The notes beneath the pieces were generated by a model, which was not told where the DNA came from, made no database searches, and was given only the letters and a program-made list of their open reading frames with translations. Positions 7,857 to 15,798 of a stretch of DNA of 25,394 nucleotides are shown piece by piece. Source of the DNA: an uncultured Roseateles sp. Lineage in GTDB: Bacteria; Pseudomonadota; Gammaproteobacteria; Burkholderiales; Burkholderiaceae. The stretch spans positions 1-25,394 of the forward strand of contig CAMPJJ010000085.1 in NCBI GenBank assembly GCA_946886855.1, in the 5' to 3' direction. Both the position numbers and the translations under genes were made by a program. Each line of letters opens with the position of its first letter. Positions within the stretch are counted from its first letter, which is position 1.

Positions 7857-9107
7857 ATGAAATTCAAACTGCTGGCAACCGCCGCTGTCGGCGCGGCCGC
7901 CCTGGTGCTGGGCTCCACGCCGGAAGGCAGCCTGAGCATCCTGTCCCAGGCCGCCGCGCAGGTGCGCCCCGCCGCGGGCAAGCCGCTGCAGGAAGCCTCG
8001 ACCCTGCTGAAGGCGGGCAAGGCGCAGGAAGCCATGGCCAAGATCCGGGAAGCCGAAGCGGTGCCCGGTCGCAATGCCGACGAGAACAACACGCTGGAAG
8101 GGCTGCGCCTGTCCGCCGCCTCGCGCCTGGGCGATGCCGACGCCATGGTCAAGGCCTATGACGCGCTGAGCGCCGCCGGCAAGCTGCCCGCCGCCAACAA
8201 GCTGCCGACGATGGAAGCCATCGCCGGCACCTACTTGCGCGCGGGCAACGGCGCCAAGGCGCTGGAGTGGGTCAACAAGTACAACGCCGCCGGCGGCAAC
8301 AGCCCGGCGATGAAGCAGGTCCAGGCCGCGGCGCAACTGCGCTCGGGCGACGTGACCACGATCCTCAAGGACACGCTGGCCGAGATCGCCGCCGACGAGA
8401 AGGCCGGTCGCACGCCCTCGCAGGACAAGCTGAACACGGCGCTGTGGGCGGCCAACAAGAAGGGCGACGGCGGCACGGAATCGGTGCTGATCCAGAAGCT
8501 GCTGAACTACTACCCGACCAAGCAGCTGTGGGCGCAGTCGCTGGGCACGCTGCAGGCCAAGAAGGGCTTCGCCGCCGGCCGTTACCAGGTCGACGTGCTG
8601 CGTCTGCGCCTGGTGACCGAGAACATGACCGGTGCCAACGACTACATGGAGCTGGCCCAGCTCGCCGGTGCCGCCGGTTATCCGGAAGAAGGGAAGAAGG
8701 TGCTGGACAAGGGCTTCGCGGCCGGCGTCCTGAAGCCGACCGACGACAACGCCCGTCCGAAGCGTCTGGCCGATCTGCTGGACAAGCGCATCGCCGAAGC
8801 CAAGGCCGGCGCGGCCGAGGCCGAGAAAGCCGCCCGCAGCGCCCGTGAAGGCGACGAGCTGGTGAAGGTGGGCTTTGCGCAGGTGCAGCGCGGCGAGACC
8901 GCGGCCGGCATCAAGCTGATGGAAGAAGGCATTGCCAAGGGCAACCTGAAGCGTCCGGACGATGCCAGGCTCTACCTGGGCCTGGCGCAGTTCCTGGGCG
9001 GCGACAAGGCCAAGGCGCAGGCCACGTGGCGCACCGTCAAGGGCGCCGACGGTTCGGCCGATCTGGCCGGCCTGTGGACCGTGTACTCGCGCAGCGCGAA
9101 GCACTGA
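7857..9107 (+). CDS. Exported TPR-like protein downstream of the tonB operon
   Basis: The 416-residue product has an N-terminal hydrophobic signal-like segment (about 1-20, possibly to a cleavage site near SQAAAQ at 31-36). Ala/Lys-rich alpha-helical hairpins fill the rest. Phrases such as LLKAGKAQEAMAKIREAEAV, AIAGTYLRAGNGAKALEWVNKY and GFAQVQRGETAAGIKLMEEGI have the TPR pattern; the last is followed by LYLGLAQFLGGDKAKAQATW. A helical coiled segment (KAGAAEAEKAARSAREG) lies between. The ATG at 7857 has GGAG at 7844-7847; a TTG five codons earlier overlaps that site and is less likely. I infer a periplasmic location. Position behind tonB-exbB-exbD-exbD recalls the TPR proteins associated with TonB2 systems in Vibrio and Shewanella, so an accessory role is plausible. 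No enzyme motif is seen. Confidence 0.8.
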   Translation: MKFKLLATAAVGAAALVLGSTPEGSLSILSQAAAQVRPAAGKPLQEASTLLKAGKAQEAMAKIREAEAVPGRNADENNTLEGLRLSAASRLGDADAMVKAYDALSAAGKLPAANKLPTMEAIAGTYLRAGNGAKALEWVNKYNAAGGNSPAMKQVQAAAQLRSGDVTTILKDTLAEIAADEKAGRTPSQDKLNTALWAANKKGDGGTESVLIQKLLNYYPTKQLWAQSLGTLQAKKGFAAGRYQVDVLRLRLVTENMTGANDYMELAQLAGAAGYPEEGKKVLDKGFAAGVLKPTDDNARPKRLADLLDKRIAEAKAGAAEAEKAARSAREGDELVKVGFAQVQRGETAAGIKLMEEGIAKGNLKRPDDARLYLGLAQFLGGDKAKAQATWRTVKGADGSADLAGLWTVYSRSAKH

Positions 9108-9130
9108 TCCTTCGCATCGCGAGGGACGAC

Positions 9131-9163
9131 AAGGCCTCCCGGCTCGCGCCGGGAGGCCTTTTT
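9131..9163. terminator. Strong convergent terminator
   Basis: A 13-bp perfect stem (AAGGCCTCCCGGC, 9131-9143, with its complement at 9148-9160) closes a TCGC loop, and T's run to 9163. It lies between the plus-strand TPR gene and the minus-strand dehydrogenase, and can serve both, though the T tract on the minus strand is poor. Confidence 0.9.
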
Positions 9164-9165
9164 CA

Positions 9166-9924
9166 TCACTTCGGCGCCATGCGGATCGCGCCGTCCAGGC
9201 GGATCACCTCGCCGTTGAGCATGTCGTTGGTGACGATCTGATGGACCAGCTTGGCGTAGTCCTCCGGACGACCCAGCCGTGAGGGGAAGGGCACGCTGGC
9301 GGCCAGCGCGTCCTGCACCTCCTGCGGCATGCCGAACAGCATCGGGGTGCCGAAGATGCCGGGAGCGATCGTCATGTTGCGGATGCCGTTGCGCGCCAGG
9401 TCGCGCGCGATCGGCAGCGTCATGCCGACGACGCCGCCCTTGGAGGCCGCGTAGGCCGCCTGGCCCATCTGGCCGTCATAGGCGGCCACCGAGGCCGTCG
9501 AGATCAGCACGCCGCGCTCGCCGGTGGCTTCCGGCTCGTTCTTGCTCATCGCCTCCGCGGCCAGGCGGATCATGTTGAAGCTGCCGACCAGGTTGACCGT
9601 GATCACCTTCGAGAAGGTCGCCAGCGCATGTGCGCCGTCCTTGCCGACGGTCTTGGCGGCCGGCGCGATGCCGGCGCAGTTCACCAGGCCCATCAGCTTG
9701 CCCAGCGAGACCGCCTTGGCGACAGCGGCCTGGGCATCGGCCTCCTGGCTGACGTCGCACTTCACGAAGGCGCCCTTGAGCTCCTTGGCGAGCGCCTCGC
9801 CGCGCTCGACCTGCAGGTCGGCGATGACGACGGTCGCGCCTTCGCGCGCCAGCATGCGGGCCGTGCCCTCGCCGAGGCCCGAGGCGCCACCGGTGACGAT
9901 GAAGACCTTGTTCGCGATGTCCAT
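9166..9924 (-). CDS. Short-chain dehydrogenase, HSD10-like 3-hydroxyacyl-CoA dehydrogenase
   Basis: The 252-residue enzyme is a classical NAD-dependent short-chain dehydrogenase. It has TGGASGLG (11-18) for the dinucleotide, an acidic residue D36 in VVIADLQ that favours NAD over NADP, NCAG (82-85), and catalytic S145, Y158 and K162 ([18 protein letters not shown]). The C-terminal half, including [28 protein letters not shown] and [14 protein letters not shown], closely follows human HSD17B10. The likely reaction is oxidation of 3-hydroxyacyl-CoA or 2-methyl-3-hydroxybutyryl-CoA in fatty-acid or isoleucine breakdown. The start chosen at 9924 has AAGGAG at 9932-9937; a longer frame to 10008 would run through the adk terminator and a palindrome and is rejected. 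It appears monocistronic. Confidence 0.9.
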   Translation of the reverse strand: MDIANKVFIVTGGASGLGEGTARMLAREGATVVIADLQVERGEALAKELKGAFVKCDVSQEADAQAAVAKAVSLGKLMGLVNCAGIAPAAKTVGKDGAHALATFSKVITVNLVGSFNMIRLAAEAMSKNEPEATGERGVLISTASVAAYDGQMGQAAYAASKGGVVGMTLPIARDLARNGIRNMTIAPGIFGTPMLFGMPQEVQDALAASVPFPSRLGRPEDYAKLVHQIVTNDMLNGEVIRLDGAIRMAPK

Positions 9925-9955
9925 GGGATGTCTCCTTCCGAGTTGTTGGTTGCCG

Positions 9956-9971
9956 TTGACGTAAACGTCAA
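9956..9971. promoter_or_regulatory. Palindrome TTGACG-TAAA-CGTCAA, candidate operator of the dehydrogenase gene
   Basis: The 6-base arms are perfect inverted repeats with a 4-base spacer, 32 bases upstream of the dehydrogenase start. From memory it resembles TTGACGTTTACGTCAA-type sites predicted for LiuR-family MerR regulators of branched-chain amino acid and acyl-CoA catabolism in betaproteobacteria. That fits the HSD10-like product. I cannot place a convincing -10 element, and the regulator gene is not in the window. Confidence 0.5.
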
Positions 9972-9980
9972 TTGTCGACG

Positions 9981-10008
9981 AAAAAATGGCGGCCACGCGG
10001 GCCGCCAT
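9981..10008 (-). terminator. Terminator of adk
   Basis: Read on the minus strand, a 9-bp perfect stem ATGGCGGCC / GGCCGCCAT with a 5-base loop is followed by six T's (A's at 9981-9986 on the plus strand). It starts 21 bases after the adk stop codon and separates adk from the dehydrogenase promoter region. Confidence 0.9.
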
Positions 10009-10028
10009 CGTCGCGGGTCGGGGTGGGT

Positions 10029-10829
<801 letters not shown>

Positions 10830-11588
10830 TCAGCTTGTCATCAGCCTTCTGACGCGTTCGAGGTCCTCGGGCGTGTCCACGCCGGGGCCCGGCCGCTGGT
10901 CGCTGACATGCACCGCGATGCGCTCGCCGTGCCACAGCACGCGCAGTTGCTCGAGCGCCTCGATCTGCTCCAGCGGCGAGACCGCCAGCGTCGGGAAGCG
11001 GCGCAGGAAGCCGGCGCGGTAGGCATACAGCCCGACATGCCGCAGCACGGCCCCGGGCTTGACGCGGGCGCCGCCGCCCGGCGCGTCGCGCCACCAGGGG
11101 ATGGGCGCGCGGGAGAAGTACAGCGCCAGGCCCTGGGCGTCGGTGACCAGCTTGACGACGTTCGGGTTCGCGAACTCGGTGTCGTCGTCGATCGCATGCG
11201 CGACCGTGGCCATCGCGCACTGCGGCTTCGCGGCCAGCAGGTCGGCGCAGGCGCGGACCATTGCCGGCGCGATCAGCGGCTCGTCGCCCTGGACGTTCAC
11301 GACCAGCGCGTCATCCGGGAGCCCGAGCTGCTCGACCGCCTCCGCCAGACGATCGCTGCCGCTGGCGTGGTCGGCGCGCGTCATGAGCGCGCGGATGCCA
11401 TGGGCTTCGCAGGCGGCCTTCACTTCGACGGCATCCGTCGCCACCACGACCTGCGTCGCGCCTGCCAGTGCCGCGCGGCGCGCCACCTGCACGATCATCG
11501 GCGCGCCGGCGATGTCGGCGAGCGGCTTGTTGGGCAGGCGCGTGGACGCCAGCCGGGCCGGGACGACGATATGGAAAGCGGTGCTCAC
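10830..11588 (-). CDS. kdsB: 3-deoxy-manno-octulosonate cytidylyltransferase (CMP-Kdo synthetase)
   Basis: KdsB activates Kdo with CTP to CMP-Kdo, the donor for the lipopolysaccharide inner core. The 252-residue protein has the N-terminal nucleotide motif [13 protein letters not shown] (11-23), the metal/nucleotide motif VVATDA (48-53), ASGSDR (75-80), NVQGDEPLI (98-106), and the C-terminal [12 protein letters not shown] (236-247). Length matches the family (about 248-255). The start codon is GTG at 11586-11588 and overlaps the stop of the preceding Trm112-like gene by four bases (GTGA), which indicates coupled translation. Position after lpxK is usual in betaproteobacteria. Confidence 0.96.
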   Translation of the reverse strand: MSTAFHIVVPARLASTRLPNKPLADIAGAPMIVQVARRAALAGATQVVVATDAVEVKAACEAHGIRALMTRADHASGSDRLAEAVEQLGLPDDALVVNVQGDEPLIAPAMVRACADLLAAKPQCAMATVAHAIDDDTEFANPNVVKLVTDAQGLALYFSRAPIPWWRDAPGGGARVKPGAVLRHVGLYAYRAGFLRRFPTLAVSPLEQIEALEQLRVLWHGERIAVHVSDQRPGPGVDTPEDLERVRRLMTS

Positions 11589-11788
11589 GCAGCGTCGCCT
11601 TCCGCGTCCGTGGAACGGGCCTCATTGGCCAGCATGATCGGAATGCCGTCGCGGATCGGGAAGGCCAGGCGGTCCGCCGGGCACAGCAGTTCGCGTTCCG
11701 GCAGGCCGCTGGCGGGGGCGTTGCGGCGGTCGTCCAGCGGGCCCTTGCAGACGGGGCACACCAGCATCTCAATCAGTCGATGGTCCAT
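11585..11788 (-). CDS. Trm112-like zinc-ribbon protein (YcaR family)
   Basis: The 67-residue protein has the family core: [11 protein letters not shown] at 8-18 with a CPxC knuckle (C11, C14), [20 protein letters not shown] at 34-53 with C36, and a short acidic tail. Eukaryotic Trm112 activates methyltransferases. The bacterial role is not settled, though the gene is conserved between lpxK and kdsB. Only three of the usual metal-type cysteines are visible. The start at 11788 (MDHRL) overlaps the lpxK end by 20 bases, with no clear ribosome-binding site, so translation is probably coupled to lpxK. A longer frame to 11830 adds 14 residues that do not resemble the family. Confidence 0.88.
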   Translation of the reverse strand: MDHRLIEMLVCPVCKGPLDDRRNAPASGLPERELLCPADRLAFPIRDGIPIMLANEARSTDAEGDAA

Positions 11789-12824
11789 GGGGGAGCAGCC
11801 GCCGCAGCTCGCGCTGCAACGCCTCTTCAAAAGCGGGTTCGGGGCGGAAGTCTAGCGCCACCACCCAGATGCGGCAGCCTTGCAGCGCCTCCGGACGCAA
11901 CTTGACGGCGTCCTTCTCGGTGATGACGACCTCGTCCGTGCGGGCCCACGGCAGCGGGTCCAGCGAGGCGTGGTCGGGCAGCGCCAGCGCGCGGAAGTTC
12001 AGGCCCTGCTCGCCGAGCATGTCGAAAAAGCGTTGCGGCCGCGCCAGGCCGGCGGCGGCCAGCAGCGGCTTGCCGCGCAGGGCGTGCAGGCGTTCCATGC
12101 GGCCGGGTTCGCCGCGCCACCAGTCGGCCAGCGCGACGGCGCCGGCCAGCTGGCGGGTGCCGACATAACCGGGCAGGGCGGTGCTTGGCCGGCCGGTGCT
12201 GTAGAGCACCAGCGTGTCCGCCGAGGACCCCGGCGGCGGCGGCAGGGCCCGCGACTGGCGCAGCGGCCCGGCGGGCAGCAGGCGGCCGTTGCCGAGGCCC
12301 CGTTCATCGAACACCAGCACGCTGAGCTGGCGCGGCAGCCGCCAATGCTGGAGGCCGTCGTCGGACACCAGCACCTGGATCCAGGGATTGGCTTCGAGCA
12401 GCGCGCGCGCCGCCGCGATGCGGTCGCGGCCGACCGCGACCGGCACGCCGGCGCGCAGCTTGATCAGGAGGGGTTCGTCGCCGACGTCCTCGGCGCGGTC
12501 GCCGTCGGCGATGACGCGGACCTGCGCGTCATCCGCGCGGCCGTAGCCGCGGGAGATCACGCCCGCGCGGATGCCCAGGCGCTGGAGCGTGTCCAGCAGC
12601 GCGAGGGTCGTGGGCGTCTTGCCGGCGCCGCCGACCACCCAGTTGCCGACGACGATCACCGGCACCGGCAGCTGCTCCGCCCGCTTCAGGCCGAAGCGGT
12701 AGAGCGCCACGCGCAGCCGCAGCACCGCGCCGTGCAGCGCGGCCAGCGGCCGCAGCAGGTGGGCGAGGCGGTCGTCGTCGCGCCAGGCGCGTTGCAGCCG
12801 CTCTTCGAGGGAGGACCGGCTCAT
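11769..12824 (-). CDS. lpxK: Tetraacyldisaccharide 4'-kinase (lipid A 4'-kinase)
   Basis: LpxK transfers phosphate from ATP to the 4' position of tetraacyl-disaccharide-1-phosphate, the sixth step of lipid A synthesis at the inner membrane. The 351-residue protein has an N-terminal membrane-associated region (about 24-46) and the P-loop [16 protein letters not shown] (58-73). SRGYGR (91-96) and GDEP (115-118) follow, then the catalytic-loop motif [10 protein letters not shown] (154-163), [18 protein letters not shown] (172-189) and ITEKDAVK (about 310-317). All are LpxK signatures. It starts 49 bases after exbD and overlaps the Trm112-like gene. An MsbA exporter, the frequent partner, is not in this window. 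Confidence 0.96.
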   Translation of the reverse strand: MSRSSLEERLQRAWRDDDRLAHLLRPLAALHGAVLRLRVALYRFGLKRAEQLPVPVIVVGNWVVGGAGKTPTTLALLDTLQRLGIRAGVISRGYGRADDAQVRVIADGDRAEDVGDEPLLIKLRAGVPVAVGRDRIAAARALLEANPWIQVLVSDDGLQHWRLPRQLSVLVFDERGLGNGRLLPAGPLRQSRALPPPPGSSADTLVLYSTGRPSTALPGYVGTRQLAGAVALADWWRGEPGRMERLHALRGKPLLAAAGLARPQRFFDMLGEQGLNFRALALPDHASLDPLPWARTDEVVITEKDAVKLRPEALQGCRIWVVALDFRPEPAFEEALQRELRRLLPHGPSTD

Positions 12825-12873
12825 GTCCGGACCCTGGACCGGGCCCGAGCCACCGCGGTGGGCTCGGCCCCGC

Positions 12874-13287
12874 TCATTGCGGCTTGTTGGCGGCGAAGGT
12901 CAGTCGCGTGAGGTTGGCGCGTCGCGCCGCGTCCATCGCGTTGACCACCGCCTGGTGCGGCGTGGCCGCGTCGGCGGAGATGATCACGACCGGCTCCTGC
13001 TTGCCCTGCGCCGACTGCAGCAGCGCGGCGGTCAGCAGGTCCACGCTGCGGCCCTCGACGGCGTTGCGGTCGATCGAATACCGGCCGTCCGCCGAAATGG
13101 CCACGATGATCTCGGCCGGCCGCTCCTTGAGCTGCTGGGCGTCCGCGGTCGGCAGCGTGAGCTGGAGCTCGGTGAACTTCGAGTACGTCGTCGACAGCAT
13201 CAGGAAGATCAGCACGACGAGCAGCACGTCGATGAACGGGATCAGGTTGATCTCCGGTTCCTCGCCCTGGCGACGGCGGAACTTCAT
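12874..13287 (-). CDS. ExbD/TolR family protein of the lpxK operon
   Basis: The 137-residue protein has a short cytoplasmic N-terminus (MKFRRRQGEEPEINL), one membrane helix (about 17-38) with the proton-carrying D20 in IPFIDVLLVVLIF, and a periplasmic domain containing TLPTADAQQL and AVVNAMDAARRANLTRLTFA. It starts at an ATGA overlap with the upstream ExbB-type gene, so the two are translated together. It is clearly different from the two ExbD copies beside tonB. No TonB or TolA gene is adjacent. This exbB-exbD-lpxK order is conserved in betaproteobacteria, but the partner energised by this pair is not known to me. A longer frame reaching 14013 is an out-of-frame extension across the exbB gene. 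Confidence 0.93.
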   Translation of the reverse strand: MKFRRRQGEEPEINLIPFIDVLLVVLIFLMLSTTYSKFTELQLTLPTADAQQLKERPAEIIVAISADGRYSIDRNAVEGRSVDLLTAALLQSAQGKQEPVVIISADAATPHQAVVNAMDAARRANLTRLTFAANKPQ

Positions 13288-13991
13288 GCCTTGGCCTTCC
13301 CCGGCACCGGCGCGGCGACCGGCGGCGGCACGGTGACCGGACCGGCGTGGGCGGCATGGCCGCCCGCGGGCATCGCGCGGTTCACCAGGTGCGTCAGCAG
13401 CCGCTCGCTGGCCTGCTCCATGTCGACCACGTAGGACTCGATGCGACCGCGGAAGTAGCGGTAGAACATCAGCGACGGGATCGCGACCACCAGGCCGAAC
13501 GCGGTGTTGTAGAGCGCGATCGAGATGCCGTGCGCCAGCAGCGCCGGGTTGTTGCCGCCGGGGCCGGGGCTCTGGCTGCCGAAGATCTCGATCATGCCGA
13601 CCACGGTGCCCAGCAGGCCCAGCAGGGGCGCGGCCGCGGCGATCGTGCCCAGCGTGTTGAGGTAGCGCTCCATCTGGTGGATCGCATGGCGGCCGGCCAG
13701 CTCGAAGGACTGGCGCAGGCGGGCCTCCCCCGCGCGCGGATCGGCCTGCGAGGTGCGCAGCCCGGCGGCCAGGACCTGGCCCAGCAGCGAGTTCTCGGCC
13801 AGCTTGCCGACGACTTCGCCGCTCGGGATCTGCAGCTGGGTCACGCCCAGCACTTCCTCGATCAGGCTGGGCGGCGCGACACGCGCGGCGCGCAGACTGA
13901 CGACGCGCTCGATGATCAGCGCCAGGGCCACGACGGAACACAGCAGCAAGGGCCAGATCGGCCAGCCGGCGGCTTGTATGATCGAAAACAA
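13284..13991 (-). CDS. MotA/TolQ/ExbB proton channel family protein of the lpxK operon
   Basis: The 235-residue protein has membrane segments at about 8-28, 113-134 and 155-177. The channel motif APLLGLLGTVVGMIEIF lies at 121-137 and ISIALYNTAFGLVVAIPSLMF at 156-176. An Ala/Pro-rich tail (about 208-235) is unusual for the family. The start codon is TTG at 13989-13991. I accept it because GGAGGG lies six bases upstream at the right spacing and no ATG fits the conserved N-terminus. It overlaps the exbD start by four bases. It is the first gene of the minus-strand envelope block, so the operon promoter should be in the gap to xseA. Confidence 0.92.
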   Translation of the reverse strand: MFSIIQAAGWPIWPLLLCSVVALALIIERVVSLRAARVAPPSLIEEVLGVTQLQIPSGEVVGKLAENSLLGQVLAAGLRTSQADPRAGEARLRQSFELAGRHAIHQMERYLNTLGTIAAAAPLLGLLGTVVGMIEIFGSQSPGPGGNNPALLAHGISIALYNTAFGLVVAIPSLMFYRYFRGRIESYVVDMEQASERLLTHLVNRAMPAGGHAAHAGPVTVPPPVAAPVPGKAKA

Positions 13992-14045
13992 GGCTATCCC
14001 TCCGTACGGGCATCTCCGGCCCGGCGGCGCATTATGGCGCTCCCC

Positions 14046-14063
14046 ACGGTCGGCGCCGACCGT
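14046..14063. promoter_or_regulatory. Perfect 18-bp palindrome ACGGTCGGCGCCGACCGT
   Basis: The sequence equals its own reverse complement over 18 bases with no spacer. It lies 55 bases upstream of the exbB-type TTG start and about 10 bases upstream of the candidate -10 element, that is in the -35 region of the envelope operon. It may be an operator for that operon or simply a GC-rich palindrome. Confidence 0.35.
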
Positions 14064-14105
14064 TCCGGACCCTCATCACAAGCCCTTACAAACATCCACC
14101 GTTCC

Positions 14106-14114
14106 TGTGGATAA
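14106..14114. promoter_or_regulatory. DnaA-box-like nonamer TGTGGATAA
   Basis: TGTGGATAA is the exact complement of the consensus DnaA box TTATCCACA. A degraded second copy, TGTGGGCAA, follows at about 14119-14127. It is a single consensus box without dnaA, dnaN or a box cluster, so I do not call an origin. Confidence 0.4.
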
Positions 14115-14319
14115 CTTTGTGGGCAACTGGTCTTGGAACCGCGCCAGGGCCCGTCGCCAAACGGCGAGGATTAGGCTGCTCCAAAAAAAGGCAGGAAAAA
14201 GCTTTTGAAAAACAAGCGCTTATCGATCTGTGACGCGGGCATGACGGCCAATATGGCCCGCGGAGCCAGCATTGACGCGGCTGTGGAGTTCCGGACCCGC
14301 GCCAGCATTGGGTTTGCGC

Positions 14320-15684
14320 ATGATTGACGCCTCCAAACCCGCATCGCCACGCATGGTGTGGGGCGTGGCCGCCCTGTTGACGGCCCTTTCCGACGCCTTG
14401 CAGGCCAGATTCCCCGTCATCACGGTGCAGGGCGAGCTCTCCGGCTTCACCCGCGCGGCCAGCGGCCACTGCTACTTCAGCCTGAAGGACGCGGAAGGCC
14501 AGCCGGCGATGCTGCGCTGCGCGATGTTCCGGCGCGCGGCGTCCATGGTGGACTTCGCGCCGCGCGACGGGATGACCGTGGAACTGCGTGGCCGGCTCGA
14601 CCTGTACGGACCGCGCGGGGAGCTGCAGTTCATCGTCGAGGCGATGCGGCGCTCCGGCGAGGGGGCGCTTTACGAACAGTTCTTGCGCCTGAAGGCCAGG
14701 CTGGAGTCGCTGGGCTACTTCGACGCGGATCGCAAGCGCCAGCCGCCGCCTTATGCGCGCCGGATCGGTGTGATCACCTCCACCGGTGCCGCGGCGCTGC
14801 AGGACGTGCTGACCGCCTTGCGCCGCAGAGCGCCACATGCGCAGGTCTTCCTCTATCCGACGCTCGTCCAGGGGAACGAGGCACCGCCGGCGATCGTGCG
14901 CGCCTTGGCCACCGCCAACGAGCGCGCCGACGCCGAGGTCCTGCTGCTGGTGCGCGGCGGCGGCTCCCTGGAGGACCTCTGGGCGTTCAACGACGAACGC
15001 GTCGTCCAGGCGGTGGCCGAATCGCCGCTGCCGGTGATCTGCGGCGTCGGGCATGAGACCGACATCACCCTGGCCGACCTCGCCGCCGATCTGCGCGCAC
15101 CGACGCCGACGGCGGCGGCGGAACTCGCCACGGTGTCCCGCCAGCAGTGCCTGGAGACGCTGGACGCCCTGGAGCGCCAGCTGGTGCGCCGGATCGAGCA
15201 GCGCCTGGACGCGTCCGCGCAACGCCTCGACCGCCTGGCCTTGCGCCTCGCGCGGCCGGGCGATGCCCTGGCCAGGCAGAAACGCCGGCTGGACCTGCTC
15301 TCGCAGCGGCTCGGCCAGGTGGCGCCGAGAACGGTGTCCCTGGAATCGCAACGCCTGGGCCACCTGACGCAGCGGCTGAACCAGATCGCGCCGCGCGCCG
15401 CGGCGCTGCAGACACAGCGGCTCGGACACCTGGCGGAGCGGCTCGACCGGGCGCTCCCGCAGCAGGCGCAACGCGGCGCGCATCGGCTGGAGTCGCTCCA
15501 GGCGCGCCTGCAGGCGCTCGATCCGCGCCAGGTGCTGGCCCGCGGCTACGCCTGGCTGGACGACGGCCAGGGCCGGGCGCTCAGTTCGGTCGACCAGCTG
15601 CGCGAGGGTCAGGACTTGCGCGCCGTCCTGGCCGACGGCGAGGCCGATCTGCGGGTCGGGCGCGTCGTTCGCCGGGAGGTCTGA
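14320..15684 (+). CDS. xseA: Exodeoxyribonuclease VII large subunit
   Basis: XseA is the catalytic subunit of exonuclease VII, which degrades single-stranded DNA from both ends and acts in mismatch and damage repair with the small subunit XseB (not in this window). The 454-residue protein has an N-terminal OB-fold (about 14-112, with SGHCYFSLKD at 48-57). The catalytic core includes RRIGVITSTGAAALQDVL (147-164), VRGGGSLEDLWAFND (211-225), CGVGHETDITLADLAAD (241-257) and the family motif RAPTPTAAAE (259-268). A long helical C-terminal region carries four 22-residue repeats. A conserved LARGYAW stretch follows near the end. Length matches the family (E. coli 456). I chose the ATG at 14320; a TTG at 14272 and an ATG at 14353 are alternatives, and none has a good ribosome site. 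Confidence 0.95.
   Translation: MIDASKPASPRMVWGVAALLTALSDALQARFPVITVQGELSGFTRAASGHCYFSLKDAEGQPAMLRCAMFRRAASMVDFAPRDGMTVELRGRLDLYGPRGELQFIVEAMRRSGEGALYEQFLRLKARLESLGYFDADRKRQPPPYARRIGVITSTGAAALQDVLTALRRRAPHAQVFLYPTLVQGNEAPPAIVRALATANERADAEVLLLVRGGGSLEDLWAFNDERVVQAVAESPLPVICGVGHETDITLADLAADLRAPTPTAAAELATVSRQQCLETLDALERQLVRRIEQRLDASAQRLDRLALRLARPGDALARQKRRLDLLSQRLGQVAPRTVSLESQRLGHLTQRLNQIAPRAAALQTQRLGHLAERLDRALPQQAQRGAHRLESLQARLQALDPRQVLARGYAWLDDGQGRALSSVDQLREGQDLRAVLADGEADLRVGRVVRREV
15259..15522 (+). repeat. Four 22-residue coiled-coil repeats inside xseA
   Basis: Four consecutive 66-base units encode related 22-residue segments, with QRLGHLTQRLNQIA and QRLGHLAERLDRAL as the two closest copies. 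The units are 15259-15324, 15325-15390, 15391-15456 and 15457-15522. The first three are most alike. They form part of the helical stalk that binds the small subunit in this family. Confidence 0.65.
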
Positions 15685-15747
15685 AGGCGGCCCGCGCCCT
15701 CTGGGGCTCGGTATGCGCGCTCCCGTCAGGGGCATGATTTCGCTGCC

Positions 15748-15753
15748 TACAAT
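15748..15753 (+). promoter_or_regulatory. Candidate -10 element of sodB
   Basis: TACAAT lies 45 bases upstream of the sodB start codon in the short xseA-sodB gap, five of six matches to TATAAT. The expected -35 position reads GTCAGG, a poor match. Confidence 0.4.
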
Positions 15754-15798
15754 CGCCCGCGACACCCGTCCCCATCAACCACCGATTAGGAGTCCCTC

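Larger units (their letters stand above)
13992..14319. other. Divergent spacer between the exbB/lpxK block and xseA
   Basis: This 328-base gap has no supported gene and includes an A-rich tract (about 14179-14216), unusual in this window. It contains an 18-bp palindrome and a DnaA-box-like nonamer (listed separately). CATAAT on the minus strand (14031-14036) is a possible -10 for the exbB operon. I cannot find a good matching -35, because the palindrome occupies that region. A TTG-initiated extension of xseA to 14272 is possible but adds residues not typical of the family. Confidence 0.55.

Noticed and set aside
6777..9104. A 775-residue minus-strand open frame
   Set aside because: It spans the opposite strand of the exbB end, exbD1, exbD2 and the TPR gene. 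It has no family motif and ignores the gene boundaries and the terminator on the real strand.
12874..14013. Extension of the lpxK-linked ExbD gene to 379 residues
   Set aside because: The added part is an out-of-frame reading of the ExbB-type gene. The true start is the ATGA overlap at 13287.
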